Shown here: positions 8,302 through 16,171 of the stretch, piece by piece
Layout of the letters: every line of letters starts with the position of its first letter
Position numbering within the stretch: the first letter of the stretch is position 1
DNA from: an uncultured Clostridia bacterium
GTDB taxonomy: Bacteria; Bacillota; Clostridia; Oscillospirales; CAG-272
Assembly (NCBI GenBank): GCA_947624945.1
Contig: CANQMJ010000001.1
Coordinates: 1 to 37,702, forward strand
Length of the DNA stretch: 37,702 nt
Direction of reading: 5' to 3'
Made by a program: the position numbers and the translations under genes
Notes under the pieces: model-generated
Database searches by the model: none
What the model was told of the DNA's origin: nothing
What the model saw: the letters and a program-made list of their open reading frames with translations, nothing else

Positions 8302-8880
8302 ATGGGATTCATGGATAAGATAAAGAAGATCACGGGCGTCGACGGCTACGATGACAACAACTACGAAGACGACGGCTACTACGATGATGTGATCGGCGGC
8401 GGATACGAGAGCGACGCGGACGCGCAGAACTCACAGCCTGTCGACAACGCGCAGACGCAGTATGTGGGAGGCGGTTATTCCGCGCCGACAAACGACCAGT
8501 ACGGCGGTCGCGGTTATCAGCAGCAGTCCCAGTCGACGGCTCCCGCTATGATGGGCGGCATAAATATAGGCGGCTCCGCGCTCCAGATGAAGGTCATACG
8601 TCCCGAGAGCTTCGGTTCCGTCAACCAGATCGCGGATCACCTCCTTTCCCAGCGCACCGTCGTTCTCAACCTCGAGGCGACGAACAAGGAGACGGCGCGC
8701 CGTCTTATCGACTTCCTCTCCGGTGTCGCATATTCTATAGACGGTTCCCTCAAGAGAATAGCCAACAACGCGTACATCATCACGCCGAGCAACGTCGACG
8801 TGAGCGGCGACCAGCTCCGCGAACAGCGCCGTCCGCAGCAGCAGCAGACGTCGGACGACGACGCGGGCTACACGTACTGA
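8302..8880 (+). CDS. sepF: Cell-division protein SepF
   Basis: SepF bundles FtsZ filaments and tethers them to the membrane. This 192-residue version starts with a short amphipathic N-terminus (MGFMDKIKKITG) fitting the membrane anchor. A Gly/Tyr/Gln/Asp-rich linker follows (about 15-90). The C-terminal SepF core (about 95-175) contains IRPESFGSVNQIADHL, TVVLNLEATNKETARRLIDF and GVAYSIDGSLKRI. It has a good ribosome-binding site (GGAGG, 8289-8293). A hairpin with a T-run follows the gene, which may lower transcription of ylmG onward. Confidence 0.95.
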   Translation: MGFMDKIKKITGVDGYDDNNYEDDGYYDDVIGGGYESDADAQNSQPVDNAQTQYVGGGYSAPTNDQYGGRGYQQQSQSTAPAMMGGINIGGSALQMKVIRPESFGSVNQIADHLLSQRTVVLNLEATNKETARRLIDFLSGVAYSIDGSLKRIANNAYIITPSNVDVSGDQLREQRRPQQQQTSDDDAGYTY

Positions 8881-8912
8881 TCGGCGAAAGTAAAAAAATA
8901 AAGGCGATAAAC

Positions 8913-8945
8913 ACGCCGCTTCCGGGTCTGCGGGCGCGGCGTTTT
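8913..8945 (+). terminator. Terminator-like hairpin between sepF and ylmG
   Basis: A 7-bp GC stem (8913-8919 with 8936-8942) around a 16-base loop runs into TTTT (8942-8945). It lies inside an operon, so it probably attenuates rather than stops transcription. Confidence 0.5.
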
Positions 8946-8959
8946 ACCCGTAACAACGA

Positions 8960-9223
8960 ATGATAATACTGTTTGTCAAAACGGCAGCTCTCGCTTTTTT
9001 AAGGGCGGAGATGGCGCTGCTCTTTTTGCGCGCGATACTCTCGTGGATACCTGTCGGTGATTCTGTATACGGCGCCGTCGAGTTCATGACGGAGCCGGTC
9101 ATAGCGCCCGTGCGGAAAATAGTAGACAAAATAATGCCGGACTCGTCGCTGCCGATAGACATATCGTTTATAGCCGCATACGTCATAGTCAGCATTTTTG
9201 AGCTTATTCTGAGCGCGGTATAG
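8960..9223 (+). CDS. ylmG: YggT/YlmG family membrane protein
   Basis: The product has 87 residues with two hydrophobic segments (about 1-30 and 62-87). They flank the family's hallmark region, a Trp-Pro turn (ILSWIPVG) and TEPVIAPVRKIV. The family is linked to membrane protein organisation near the division site and to osmotic protection; its molecular role is unclear. It sits in its canonical place between sepF and ylmH. Its own ribosome-binding site is weak. Confidence 0.88.
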   Translation: MIILFVKTAALAFLRAEMALLFLRAILSWIPVGDSVYGAVEFMTEPVIAPVRKIVDKIMPDSSLPIDISFIAAYVIVSIFELILSAV

Positions 9224-9236
9224 AGCCTTATCGGAT

Positions 9237-10034
9237 ATGGAAAAAGACAAGGAAGGCGAGCTTTTCGAAAAGCGGACGCTCGAGCTCGCGAAACGCGCCG
9301 CAGGCGGAGTTTTCGCGTCGGGAGATTTTCTCTCGCCGAAGGAGATACACGACGCCGACGCGATACTTGTGCGCGGCGGATACCGCGGCACGTACGCGTT
9401 TTACGGCGGGTACGCGGACGCGGAGCGCCGGCGGCTTTACTGTCTGCCCGACTATATGCTGTGGGAGTCCGCCGAGTCGGCGGCGAAGGAGGCAGCGGCG
9501 GACGATATCGCCGTTTTGCGCATAGAGGGCAGCGGATATAAGACTCTCGGTCACCGCGATTTTATGGGCGCGATACTGTCGCTCGGCATAAAGCGCGCCG
9601 TTCTCGGCGATATTATAGTAGACGACGACGCGCCGGGCGCGTATGTGTTCTGCGACGCGGAGATGGCATGCTATATCGCGGAGAATCTTTCGCGCATAGG
9701 CTCGGACGCCGTAAAGGTGCAAAAGCTCGCGCTCGACATGTTGCCGGACGGATTCAGCGCGGCGCGCAAGACGGAGCCTATATCGGACACGGTCGCGTCG
9801 ATGAGGGCGGACTGCGTCGTCGCGGCGCTGTGCAATACTTCGCGCGAACGCGCGAAATCGCTCATTCTGCAGGGACTCGTCGAGGTGAATTACGAGACGC
9901 TTTATAAACCCGATGCGGAGATAGCGGAGGGCGACGTCGTGTCGGTGCGCGGCGAGGGCAAGTTCCGTGTGAACGGAACGGACGGGACAACAAGACGCGG
10001 ACGGCTGCGGCTGTCGGCGGAAAAATATATTTGA
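9237..10034 (+). CDS. ylmH: YlmH, S4-domain RNA-binding protein
   Basis: The protein has 265 residues. The N-terminal part contains GHRDFMGAILSLGIKR and LGDIIVDDD, conserved in YlmH. The C-terminal S4 RNA-binding fold (about 195-255) shows ERAKSLILQGLVEVNYE and EGDVVSVRGEGKF. Members bind ribosomal RNA and have been linked to ribosome quality control and to the division cluster. It follows ylmG by 13 bases and precedes divIVA by 13. Confidence 0.92.
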   Translation: MEKDKEGELFEKRTLELAKRAAGGVFASGDFLSPKEIHDADAILVRGGYRGTYAFYGGYADAERRRLYCLPDYMLWESAESAAKEAAADDIAVLRIEGSGYKTLGHRDFMGAILSLGIKRAVLGDIIVDDDAPGAYVFCDAEMACYIAENLSRIGSDAVKVQKLALDMLPDGFSAARKTEPISDTVASMRADCVVAALCNTSRERAKSLILQGLVEVNYETLYKPDAEIAEGDVVSVRGEGKFRVNGTDGTTRRGRLRLSAEKYI

Positions 10035-10047
10035 CGGAGGATACGAA

Positions 10048-11301
10048 ATGCTGTTGCCGGTGGAAATAGAGAATGCGAAATTCTCGCGCAGCGTCGGCGG
10101 ATATACGCCCGCCGAGGTCGACGAATTTCTCGACTACATAAAGAGCAAATGCGCGGAGAACGCGGACGCGGAAGCAAGGCTCGCGGTGTCGGTGAACGAG
10201 GTCAAAGTGCTCGGGGATCGAATAGCGGAGCTCGAGGCGCAGATGGAAGCGATCACGGCAGAACGCGACGAGCTTAAAGTCAAAAACGACGAGCTCAAAG
10301 CGGCGCTGGCGGAGGCGATAGCGCAGGCGGCGGCAAAAGCGGCGGAGGCGCTGCCGGTGAACAACGTCGCGGCGGATCCCGTGTGGGATCCCGATGCCGA
10401 CGAAGAAATCCCCGAACCCTTTCGTGTCGAAGGTGACGGAGACAATGGAACTGAGGAAGAGGGGGAAGCCGAGATCGACGAGTCCGAATCAGACGGCGAC
10501 GCAGACGTTGCAGACACCGCAGTCGAAGCCGAAACAGCGCTCGAATCCGAAAATAACGATCAGGACGTCGCTGCCGAGGCCGGGACGGAACAGTTCGGCG
10601 ATCTCGAAAATATATTCTCGCATCTCGACGATATCGGCGACATCGTTGATGTCGCGAACGAACAGGCGGACGCGGCGGAAATAACCGATACGACCGATAT
10701 AGACATAGATACAGATATCGACGTCGCGGATGCGCCGTCGCGCGGAGACGAGGATATTGCGGCGGCGCTCGAAGCAGCTCTCGCGAGCCTCGACATCAAG
10801 CCGCAGGACGCGCAGGAGTCGAACGTTAAAGACGCGAACCCGTACGACGGCATCGACGTGTCGCTCGACTTCGACGAGATCGAAAGCTCGGGACGAAATG
10901 AAACCGGTGCGGAGACGGAAGACGACAGTGAGGACGAGTTCGAGTTCAGCTTTGATACTGCGGACGAGGAAAATGCAGGAGATGCAGCAGATGCAGTCGA
11001 TGCAGCTGAAGCAGCCGAAGATGTAGAAACTGTTGAAGCGATCGAAACCATCGACAGCATTGATGATGCAGATAGTGCGGACGAAGCGGACAGTGCGAAC
11101 ACTGCCTCGGCTCCGCCTGCGCAGTACGCGCGCCGCGTTTACCGCATGAGATTGAAGCGCGCCGCAAAGCGCCACGACGAGGACCAGGCGATACTTGACG
11201 CTCTGCGCGCCGCATACGATGAGGACGACGACGATGACGACGACCTCACGCAGCACGAGTACGACCAATATCACTATACATTCGACAGCGGCAAGAAGTA
11301 A
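10048..11301 (+). CDS. divIVA: DivIVA-like polar/septal scaffold with long acidic C-terminal region
   Basis: The 417-residue protein starts with a DivIVA membrane-binding head (VEIENAKFSRSVGGYTPAEV, about 5-24) and a coiled coil to about residue 105. DivIVA senses negative membrane curvature and recruits division or wall-growth proteins. Here the coiled coil is followed by about 250 residues rich in Asp, Glu and Ala with few hydrophobic positions, then a basic patch (YARRVYRMRLKRAAKR) and an Asp-rich end. Ordinary DivIVA is about 160-230 residues, so the tail is an unusual extension, probably disordered. The ribosome-binding site GGAGGAT precedes the ATG. Confidence 0.85.
   Translation: MLLPVEIENAKFSRSVGGYTPAEVDEFLDYIKSKCAENADAEARLAVSVNEVKVLGDRIAELEAQMEAITAERDELKVKNDELKAALAEAIAQAAAKAAEALPVNNVAADPVWDPDADEEIPEPFRVEGDGDNGTEEEGEAEIDESESDGDADVADTAVEAETALESENNDQDVAAEAGTEQFGDLENIFSHLDDIGDIVDVANEQADAAEITDTTDIDIDTDIDVADAPSRGDEDIAAALEAALASLDIKPQDAQESNVKDANPYDGIDVSLDFDEIESSGRNETGAETEDDSEDEFEFSFDTADEENAGDAADAVDAAEAAEDVETVEAIETIDSIDDADSADEADSANTASAPPAQYARRVYRMRLKRAAKRHDEDQAILDALRAAYDEDDDDDDDLTQHEYDQYHYTFDSGKK
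10975..11110 (+). repeat. Low-complexity GATGCA-type repeat inside divIVA
   Basis: Imperfect hexamer repeats (GATGCA, GAAGCA, GACAGT variants) encode an Asp/Ala/Glu/Ser low-complexity tract. Base use here is less GC-rich than in the flanking gene, consistent with slippage expansion. It is the most length-variable-looking part of the protein. Confidence 0.65.
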
Positions 11302-11345
11302 AAAGCCGCATACATATACGATAAACAACTAAGGAGTTCACCTTT

Positions 11346-14165
11346 ATGGCAAAGGATTACACCGGCACACTGAATCTGCCGAAGACCGATTTCCCGATGA
11401 GAGCAAATCTGCCCGAGCGCGAGCCCGGAATGCTCAAATACTGGGACGATATCGACCTCTATCACAAGATGCTCGACGCCCGCGAGGGCTGCGAGCTGTT
11501 CGTCCTCCACGACGGTCCTCCGTTCTCGAACGGAAATATTCACATGGGCACGGCGATGAATAAAATACTCAAGGATTTCATCAACAAGTCCAAGACTATG
11601 GAGGGATACCGCGTTCCGTATACGCCGGGCTGGGACAACCACGGCATGCCGATAGAATCCGCCATCATAAAGAAAAACAAGCTCGACAGAAAGAAGATGT
11701 CGATACCGGAGTTCCGCGACGCGTGCGAGAAATTCGCCCGCGACTACGTTGATATACAGCGCACCTCGTTCCGCCGTCTCGGCGTATCGGGCGACTGGGA
11801 GCATCCGTATCTGACGATGTCGAAGGAGTTCGAGGCGCGCGAGGTCAAGGTGTTCGGCAAGATGTTCGAGTGCGGCTACATCTACCGCGGGCTCAAGCCC
11901 GTGTACTGGTGCCCACACGACGAGACAGCTCTCGCCGAGGCCGAGATAGAGTATCAGGACGACCCGTGTACGTCTATATACGTTAAATTCAAGCTCGTCG
12001 ACGACAAGGGACTGCTTTTCGATGTCTGCGATCCCGAGAAAACGTACGTCATAATCTGGACGACGACGACGTGGACGCTGCCGGGCAACCTTGCGATAGC
12101 GCTGTCGCCGGTCGAGAATTACGTCGCGGTGAAGGCGTCGAACGGCGAATATTACATCGTCGCCGAGGCGCTGTGCGAAAAGACGATGAGAGAGGGCGGA
12201 GTCGACAGCTACGAGATAGTAAAGACGCTTCGCGGCGACAGCTTCGAGTTCATGCGCGCGCGTCATCCGTTCCTCGACCGCGATTCGGTGCTTCTCAACG
12301 CCGACTACGTCACGATGGACAGCGGCACGGGCTGCGTCCACACGGCTCCGGGCTTCGGCGCCGACGACTACGTGACGTGCAAAAAGTACAACATTGATAT
12401 AATCGTCCCCGTCGACGACAGGGGATATCAGACTGCGGACGCGGGCAAGTACGCGGGCATGCGCTACGACGAGTCGAACGCGGCGATACTTGCCGACATG
12501 AAGGAGTCGGGAGCTCTGTTCGCGTCCGAGGACGTCGTTCACAGCTATCCGCACTGCTGGAGATGCAAGAGTCCGATAATATTCCGCGCGACGTCGCAGT
12601 GGTTCTGCTCCGTTTCGTCGTTCATAGAGGACGCGGTAGCGGCGACCGAGAACGTCGAATGGCTGCCCGCATGGGGCGGCGACCGCATCCGCTCGATGAT
12701 GAGAGAGCGCACGGACTGGTGCATATCGCGCCAGCGCCACTGGGGTCTGCCGATACCGGTGTTCTACTGCTCGGACTGCGGTCACGTGATCTGCACGCCC
12801 GAGACGATAGAGGCAGTGTCCGAGCTGTTCGGACGCGAGGGCTCGAACGCGTGGTATCTGCATGAGGCGTCGGAGATACTGCCGGACGGCTTTAAGTGCA
12901 TGCACTGCGGAGGCAGTCATTTCGAGAAGGAGACGGACACGCTCGACGGTTGGTTCGACTCCGGTTCGAGCCATTTCGCCGTCATCGAGGGCGACGAGAA
13001 CGTACACTATCCCGCAGACATGTACCTCGAGGGCGCGGACCAGTACCGCGGTTGGTTCCAGTCGTCGCTTTTGACCTCGGTCGGCGCGGGAGAGGGTGCG
13101 AAGGCGCCGTATAAGACGGTTTTGACGCACGGCTGGACCGTCGACGGCGAGGGCAAGGCTATGCATAAGTCTCTCGGCAACAGCATCGCGCCGGAGGACG
13201 TCATAAAGAAGTACGGAGCGGATCTCGTGCGCATGTGGGTCGCGTCGAGCGATTACAGAGTCGACGTGAGAGTTTCCGACAACATCTTTAAGCAGCTGTC
13301 CGAGACGTACCGCAAGATAAGGAACACGGCGCGCATCCTGCTCGCCAATATAGGCGACTTCGACCCGAACGCGGATATGGTGCATGAGTGCGAGCTCTAC
13401 GATATAGACAAATGGGCGATCTCGAAGCTGAACAGCCTTTCCAAAACCGTTCGCGAGGCGTACGACAGCTACGAGTTCCACATCGTATATCATTCGATAA
13501 ACAATTTCTGCACGATAGATATGTCGAAGCTCTACATCGACATAACGAAGGACCGCGTCTATACCGAGGGCGCGAAGAGCAAGGCGCGCCGTTCGGCGCA
13601 GACGGCGATGTACACGATACTGCATTCGCTCGTCAGACTTGTCGCGCCGCTCATCGCGTTCACCGCCGAGGAGATATGGCAGGCTATGCCGCACCTCGAC
13701 GGCGACATAAAGGAGAGCGTATTCTGCAACATGCTTCCCGAGTATACGGAGGCGCGCGAATTCGCGGACGTGGCGTCGCGGTACGAAAGCATGCTCTCCG
13801 AGCGCGACGCGGTAATGGCGGCGCTCGAGGTGGCGCGCGCGGCGAAGCTTATAGGCAAGTCGCTCGACGCGAAGGTGGACGTATACTTCACCGATAAGGA
13901 AAGATACGACGAGCTTGCGTCGTTCACGGAAGCGGAGCTTGAGGACGTGTTCATCACGTCGGGAGTGAAGCTGCACGTCGGCGAGGACGCGCCCGAGGGC
14001 GCGTATGTGAGCGAGACGGACGCGGGTATCGCCGTGCTCGTGTCGCCCGCTGACGGCGAGAGATGCGACCGCTGCTGGAAGTATTCCTCCGACTGCGTAC
14101 GCGACGATGACGGAGACGTGCTTTGCCGCCGCTGCGCGGAGACTGTCGCAAAAATCGACGCATGA
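11346..14165 (+). CDS. ileS: Isoleucyl-tRNA synthetase
   Basis: This 939-residue class I enzyme charges tRNA-Ile. The first signature is GNIHMGTAMNKILKD (64-78), with HMGT in place of HIGH. The CP1 editing domain shows TTTTWTLPGN and HTAPGFGADDY. The second signature is KAMHKSLGN (604-612), a KMSKS variant. A C-terminal zinc-binding CDRCW...CRRC is present. RQRHWGLPIPVFYC marks the bacterial type. The gap to divIVA is only 44 bases and holds a ribosome-binding site (AAGGAG, 11331-11336) but no T-box leader, so it seems to depend on operon transcription. The gene order divIVA-ileS-lspA is typical of Firmicutes. Confidence 0.97.
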   Translation: MAKDYTGTLNLPKTDFPMRANLPEREPGMLKYWDDIDLYHKMLDAREGCELFVLHDGPPFSNGNIHMGTAMNKILKDFINKSKTMEGYRVPYTPGWDNHGMPIESAIIKKNKLDRKKMSIPEFRDACEKFARDYVDIQRTSFRRLGVSGDWEHPYLTMSKEFEAREVKVFGKMFECGYIYRGLKPVYWCPHDETALAEAEIEYQDDPCTSIYVKFKLVDDKGLLFDVCDPEKTYVIIWTTTTWTLPGNLAIALSPVENYVAVKASNGEYYIVAEALCEKTMREGGVDSYEIVKTLRGDSFEFMRARHPFLDRDSVLLNADYVTMDSGTGCVHTAPGFGADDYVTCKKYNIDIIVPVDDRGYQTADAGKYAGMRYDESNAAILADMKESGALFASEDVVHSYPHCWRCKSPIIFRATSQWFCSVSSFIEDAVAATENVEWLPAWGGDRIRSMMRERTDWCISRQRHWGLPIPVFYCSDCGHVICTPETIEAVSELFGREGSNAWYLHEASEILPDGFKCMHCGGSHFEKETDTLDGWFDSGSSHFAVIEGDENVHYPADMYLEGADQYRGWFQSSLLTSVGAGEGAKAPYKTVLTHGWTVDGEGKAMHKSLGNSIAPEDVIKKYGADLVRMWVASSDYRVDVRVSDNIFKQLSETYRKIRNTARILLANIGDFDPNADMVHECELYDIDKWAISKLNSLSKTVREAYDSYEFHIVYHSINNFCTIDMSKLYIDITKDRVYTEGAKSKARRSAQTAMYTILHSLVRLVAPLIAFTAEEIWQAMPHLDGDIKESVFCNMLPEYTEAREFADVASRYESMLSERDAVMAALEVARAAKLIGKSLDAKVDVYFTDKERYDELASFTEAELEDVFITSGVKLHVGEDAPEGAYVSETDAGIAVLVSPADGERCDRCWKYSSDCVRDDDGDVLCRRCAETVAKIDA

Positions 14166-14773
14166 CGCTGATCTTATACTATCTTATCGCGGCGGCTGTC
14201 GTCGTCATCGACCAGGTGACGAAGAGGCTGGCCGTCTCGGGACTGTCCGGCATTGAAACGTACCCGCTCATCGACGGCGTTCTGCATCTCACGTATGTGG
14301 AGAACACGGGCGCTGCGTTCGGCATGATGAAGGACTCGCGCTGGGTGTTCATGGTCGTGTCGGCGGCGGCGATAATACTCCTGCCGATCGTGATAGCGGT
14401 ATACAGAAAGCGGTACCCGTTCGCGTGCGTCTGCATGGCGATGATACTGGGCGGCGGCATCGGCAATATGATAGACCGCGTGACGCTCGGCTACGTCGTC
14501 GACTTCATTGACTTCAGACTCATACATTTCGCTGTGTTCAACGGCGCGGATTCGTTCGTCACTGTCGGCGAGATAATGCTCGTCGTATATATGATACTCG
14601 AATTCATACGCGAGTCGAAAGCGGAGAGGGCGCAAAAGCTCGCCGCGGCTGCGGACGGTGACGGAAGCGTCAACGACGCCGTCACGGACGGTGATAATGA
14701 CGCCGACACGGATGCCGACGCCGACACAAACACAGACAGCGAAGCGGACGAAACGAGCGGTGACGGGAAATGA
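14162..14773 (+). CDS. lspA: Lipoprotein signal peptidase (signal peptidase II)
   Basis: LspA is an integral-membrane aspartyl protease that removes signal peptides from prolipoproteins. It has 203 residues with four membrane segments. It carries the conserved VENTGAAFG (46-54) and the catalytic Asp pair in GNMIDR (D105) and FNGADS (D130); the second motif is more often FNVADS. A 45-residue tail after the last membrane helix is built of Asp/Thr/Ala (about 165-203), unusual for the family. The ATG overlaps the ileS stop (ATGA), implying translational coupling. This window alone encodes three apparent substrates with lipoboxes (4621, 16172, and 34091 on the minus strand). Confidence 0.95.
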   Translation: MTLILYYLIAAAVVVIDQVTKRLAVSGLSGIETYPLIDGVLHLTYVENTGAAFGMMKDSRWVFMVVSAAAIILLPIVIAVYRKRYPFACVCMAMILGGGIGNMIDRVTLGYVVDFIDFRLIHFAVFNGADSFVTVGEIMLVVYMILEFIRESKAERAQKLAAAADGDGSVNDAVTDGDNDADTDADADTNTDSEADETSGDGK

Positions 14774-15717
14774 ACGGCTGCGATAACGTCATATTGACAG
14801 TTGATAAGGCAAACGTCGGGGCACGCCTCGACGTTTTTGTCTCCGACGGGGTAGGAGTAACGCGCTCGCAGGCGCAGAAGCTGATAGACGACGGGGACGT
14901 TGACGTGAACGGACGCGCGGAGCCGAAACGGTATCGCGTTCGCGAAGGTGACGCGGTGACGGTCGCGGTGCGCGAGCCGGAGGCGTGCGACGCAAAACCT
15001 GAGGATATAAAACTCGATATAGTCTACGAGGACGCGGATATACTTGTCGTCAATAAGCCGAAAGGCATGGTGGTGCATCCCGCGCCGGGAAACGAGACGG
15101 GGACGCTGGTGAATGCGCTCCTTTACCATTGCGGGGCGAGTCTGTCCGGAATCGGCGGCGTTCTGCGTCCGGGAATCGTACACAGAATAGACAAGGACAC
15201 GACGGGACTTTTAGCCGTCGCAAAAAACGACATGGCGCACGAGTCGCTGTCGGGACAGCTCGAACGCCACGACATGCACCGCGAATACAGAGCTCTCGTC
15301 GTGGGCAGGACGGGGGACGGAGTCATAGATAAGCCCATCGACCGCCACCCCGTCGACAGAAAGCGCATGGCGGTGAGCGACGGAGGCAGAGAGGCGAGGA
15401 CGGAGTATCACACGATCGCGGTGTACACGTCGCCGTACCGCGACACGTTTTCGCTCGTCGACTGCCGCCTCTATACGGGACGCACGCATCAGATACGCGT
15501 CCATATGGCGTATATCGGGCACCCGGTCGCGGGGGATACCGTGTACGGCGGCGGAAGAACGAAGTTCGAGCGCGCGCACGAGGAGCTGTTTCACGGTCAG
15601 TGCCTGCACGCGTACAGACTCACGCTGACGCATCCGCGAACGGGCGAAACGATGACGTTCGAGGCGCCGCTGCCGCATGATTTTGAAAAGATACTCGCGC
15701 TTCTCACCCCGTCATAA
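14770..15717 (+). CDS. rluD: RluD-type 23S rRNA pseudouridine synthase
   Basis: The 315-residue enzyme has an N-terminal S4 domain (about 15-70) with VTRSQAQKLIDDGDVDVNG and a catalytic RluA/RluD domain. The catalytic Asp lies in HRIDKDTTG (D141), and TGRTHQIRVHMAYIGHPVAGD lies near the end. It isomerises uridines in 23S rRNA; the precise target cannot be told, and Firmicutes carry several paralogues. ATGA overlap with lspA shows translational coupling. It is the last gene of the operon; the stop codon is immediately followed by the inverted-repeat element. Confidence 0.93.
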   Translation: MNGCDNVILTVDKANVGARLDVFVSDGVGVTRSQAQKLIDDGDVDVNGRAEPKRYRVREGDAVTVAVREPEACDAKPEDIKLDIVYEDADILVVNKPKGMVVHPAPGNETGTLVNALLYHCGASLSGIGGVLRPGIVHRIDKDTTGLLAVAKNDMAHESLSGQLERHDMHREYRALVVGRTGDGVIDKPIDRHPVDRKRMAVSDGGREARTEYHTIAVYTSPYRDTFSLVDCRLYTGRTHQIRVHMAYIGHPVAGDTVYGGGRTKFERAHEELFHGQCLHAYRLTLTHPRTGETMTFEAPLPHDFEKILALLTPS

Positions 15718-16070
15718 AAGTTTTCGCCCGCCTTTTTCAAAAGGCGGCGAGGGGGACGGGGGCGAGCAGCCCCCGTGCCGCCCCTCTCTTTTTGCGAGCT
15801 TTTTCTCTCGGGCGTCCTTCCTCCGAGAGAAAAAGCGGACAGCGGACGCGCAGAGATATTGACTGTACGCACCGGTCGAAAGCGTATCGTTTGCCTATTT
15901 CTCGTATTTGCCGATTTTTGCGCATCGACATTCGCTTTTTCTCTTGTGTGAAAAAGGCACAAGAGAAAAAGCTTGCAAAAAGAGAATGCCGCTCTTTCGC
16001 GCTTCGCGCGACAAGGGGCTGCTCGCCCCCGTCCCCCTCGCCGCCTTTTGAAAAAGGCGGGCGAAAACTT
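15718..16070. repeat. 353-bp non-coding element with 56-bp perfect inverted ends
   Basis: The first 56 bases (15718-15773) and last 56 bases (16015-16070) are exact reverse complements. Further in, a second pair (about 15785-15808 with 15962-15986) is nearly complementary. Each half also has its own hairpin: 15798-15836 has arms around a GGGCGTCC-type loop, and 15937-15972 is the matching structure. The middle 100 bp are unique and contain no gene. The element begins one base after the rluD stop. It has the layout of two inverted copies of one repeat unit, like a BIME or MITE. I see no transposase and cannot identify a target-site duplication. Confidence 0.8.
15798..15836 (+). terminator. Hairpin of the left repeat unit, possible rluD terminator
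   Basis: GCTTTTTCTCTCGG and its exact reverse complement CCGAGAGAAAAAGC form a 14-bp stem here. The upstream hairpin (about 15729-15748) has an A/T-rich core. Either could stop transcription from rluD, but neither has a clean T-run after a GC stem. Confidence 0.4.
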
Positions 16071-16171
16071 CTGCTGAGACGGCGAAGCCTTTCACGACAG
16101 CGTTGCGCGCATAAGTGCGCGGAGCGTGCACATAAAATAAACATACCGAATAAGCAAGGAACAAAAACTAC

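Noticed and set aside
11274..13976. 900-codon minus-strand frame across ileS
   Set aside because: It is a shadow of ileS created by the GC-rich codon bias; the plus-strand protein has all synthetase motifs.
15718..16070. Insertion sequence
   Set aside because: The ends are inverted repeats, but the element holds no transposase frame and no flanking duplication was recognised; it is reported as a repeat instead.
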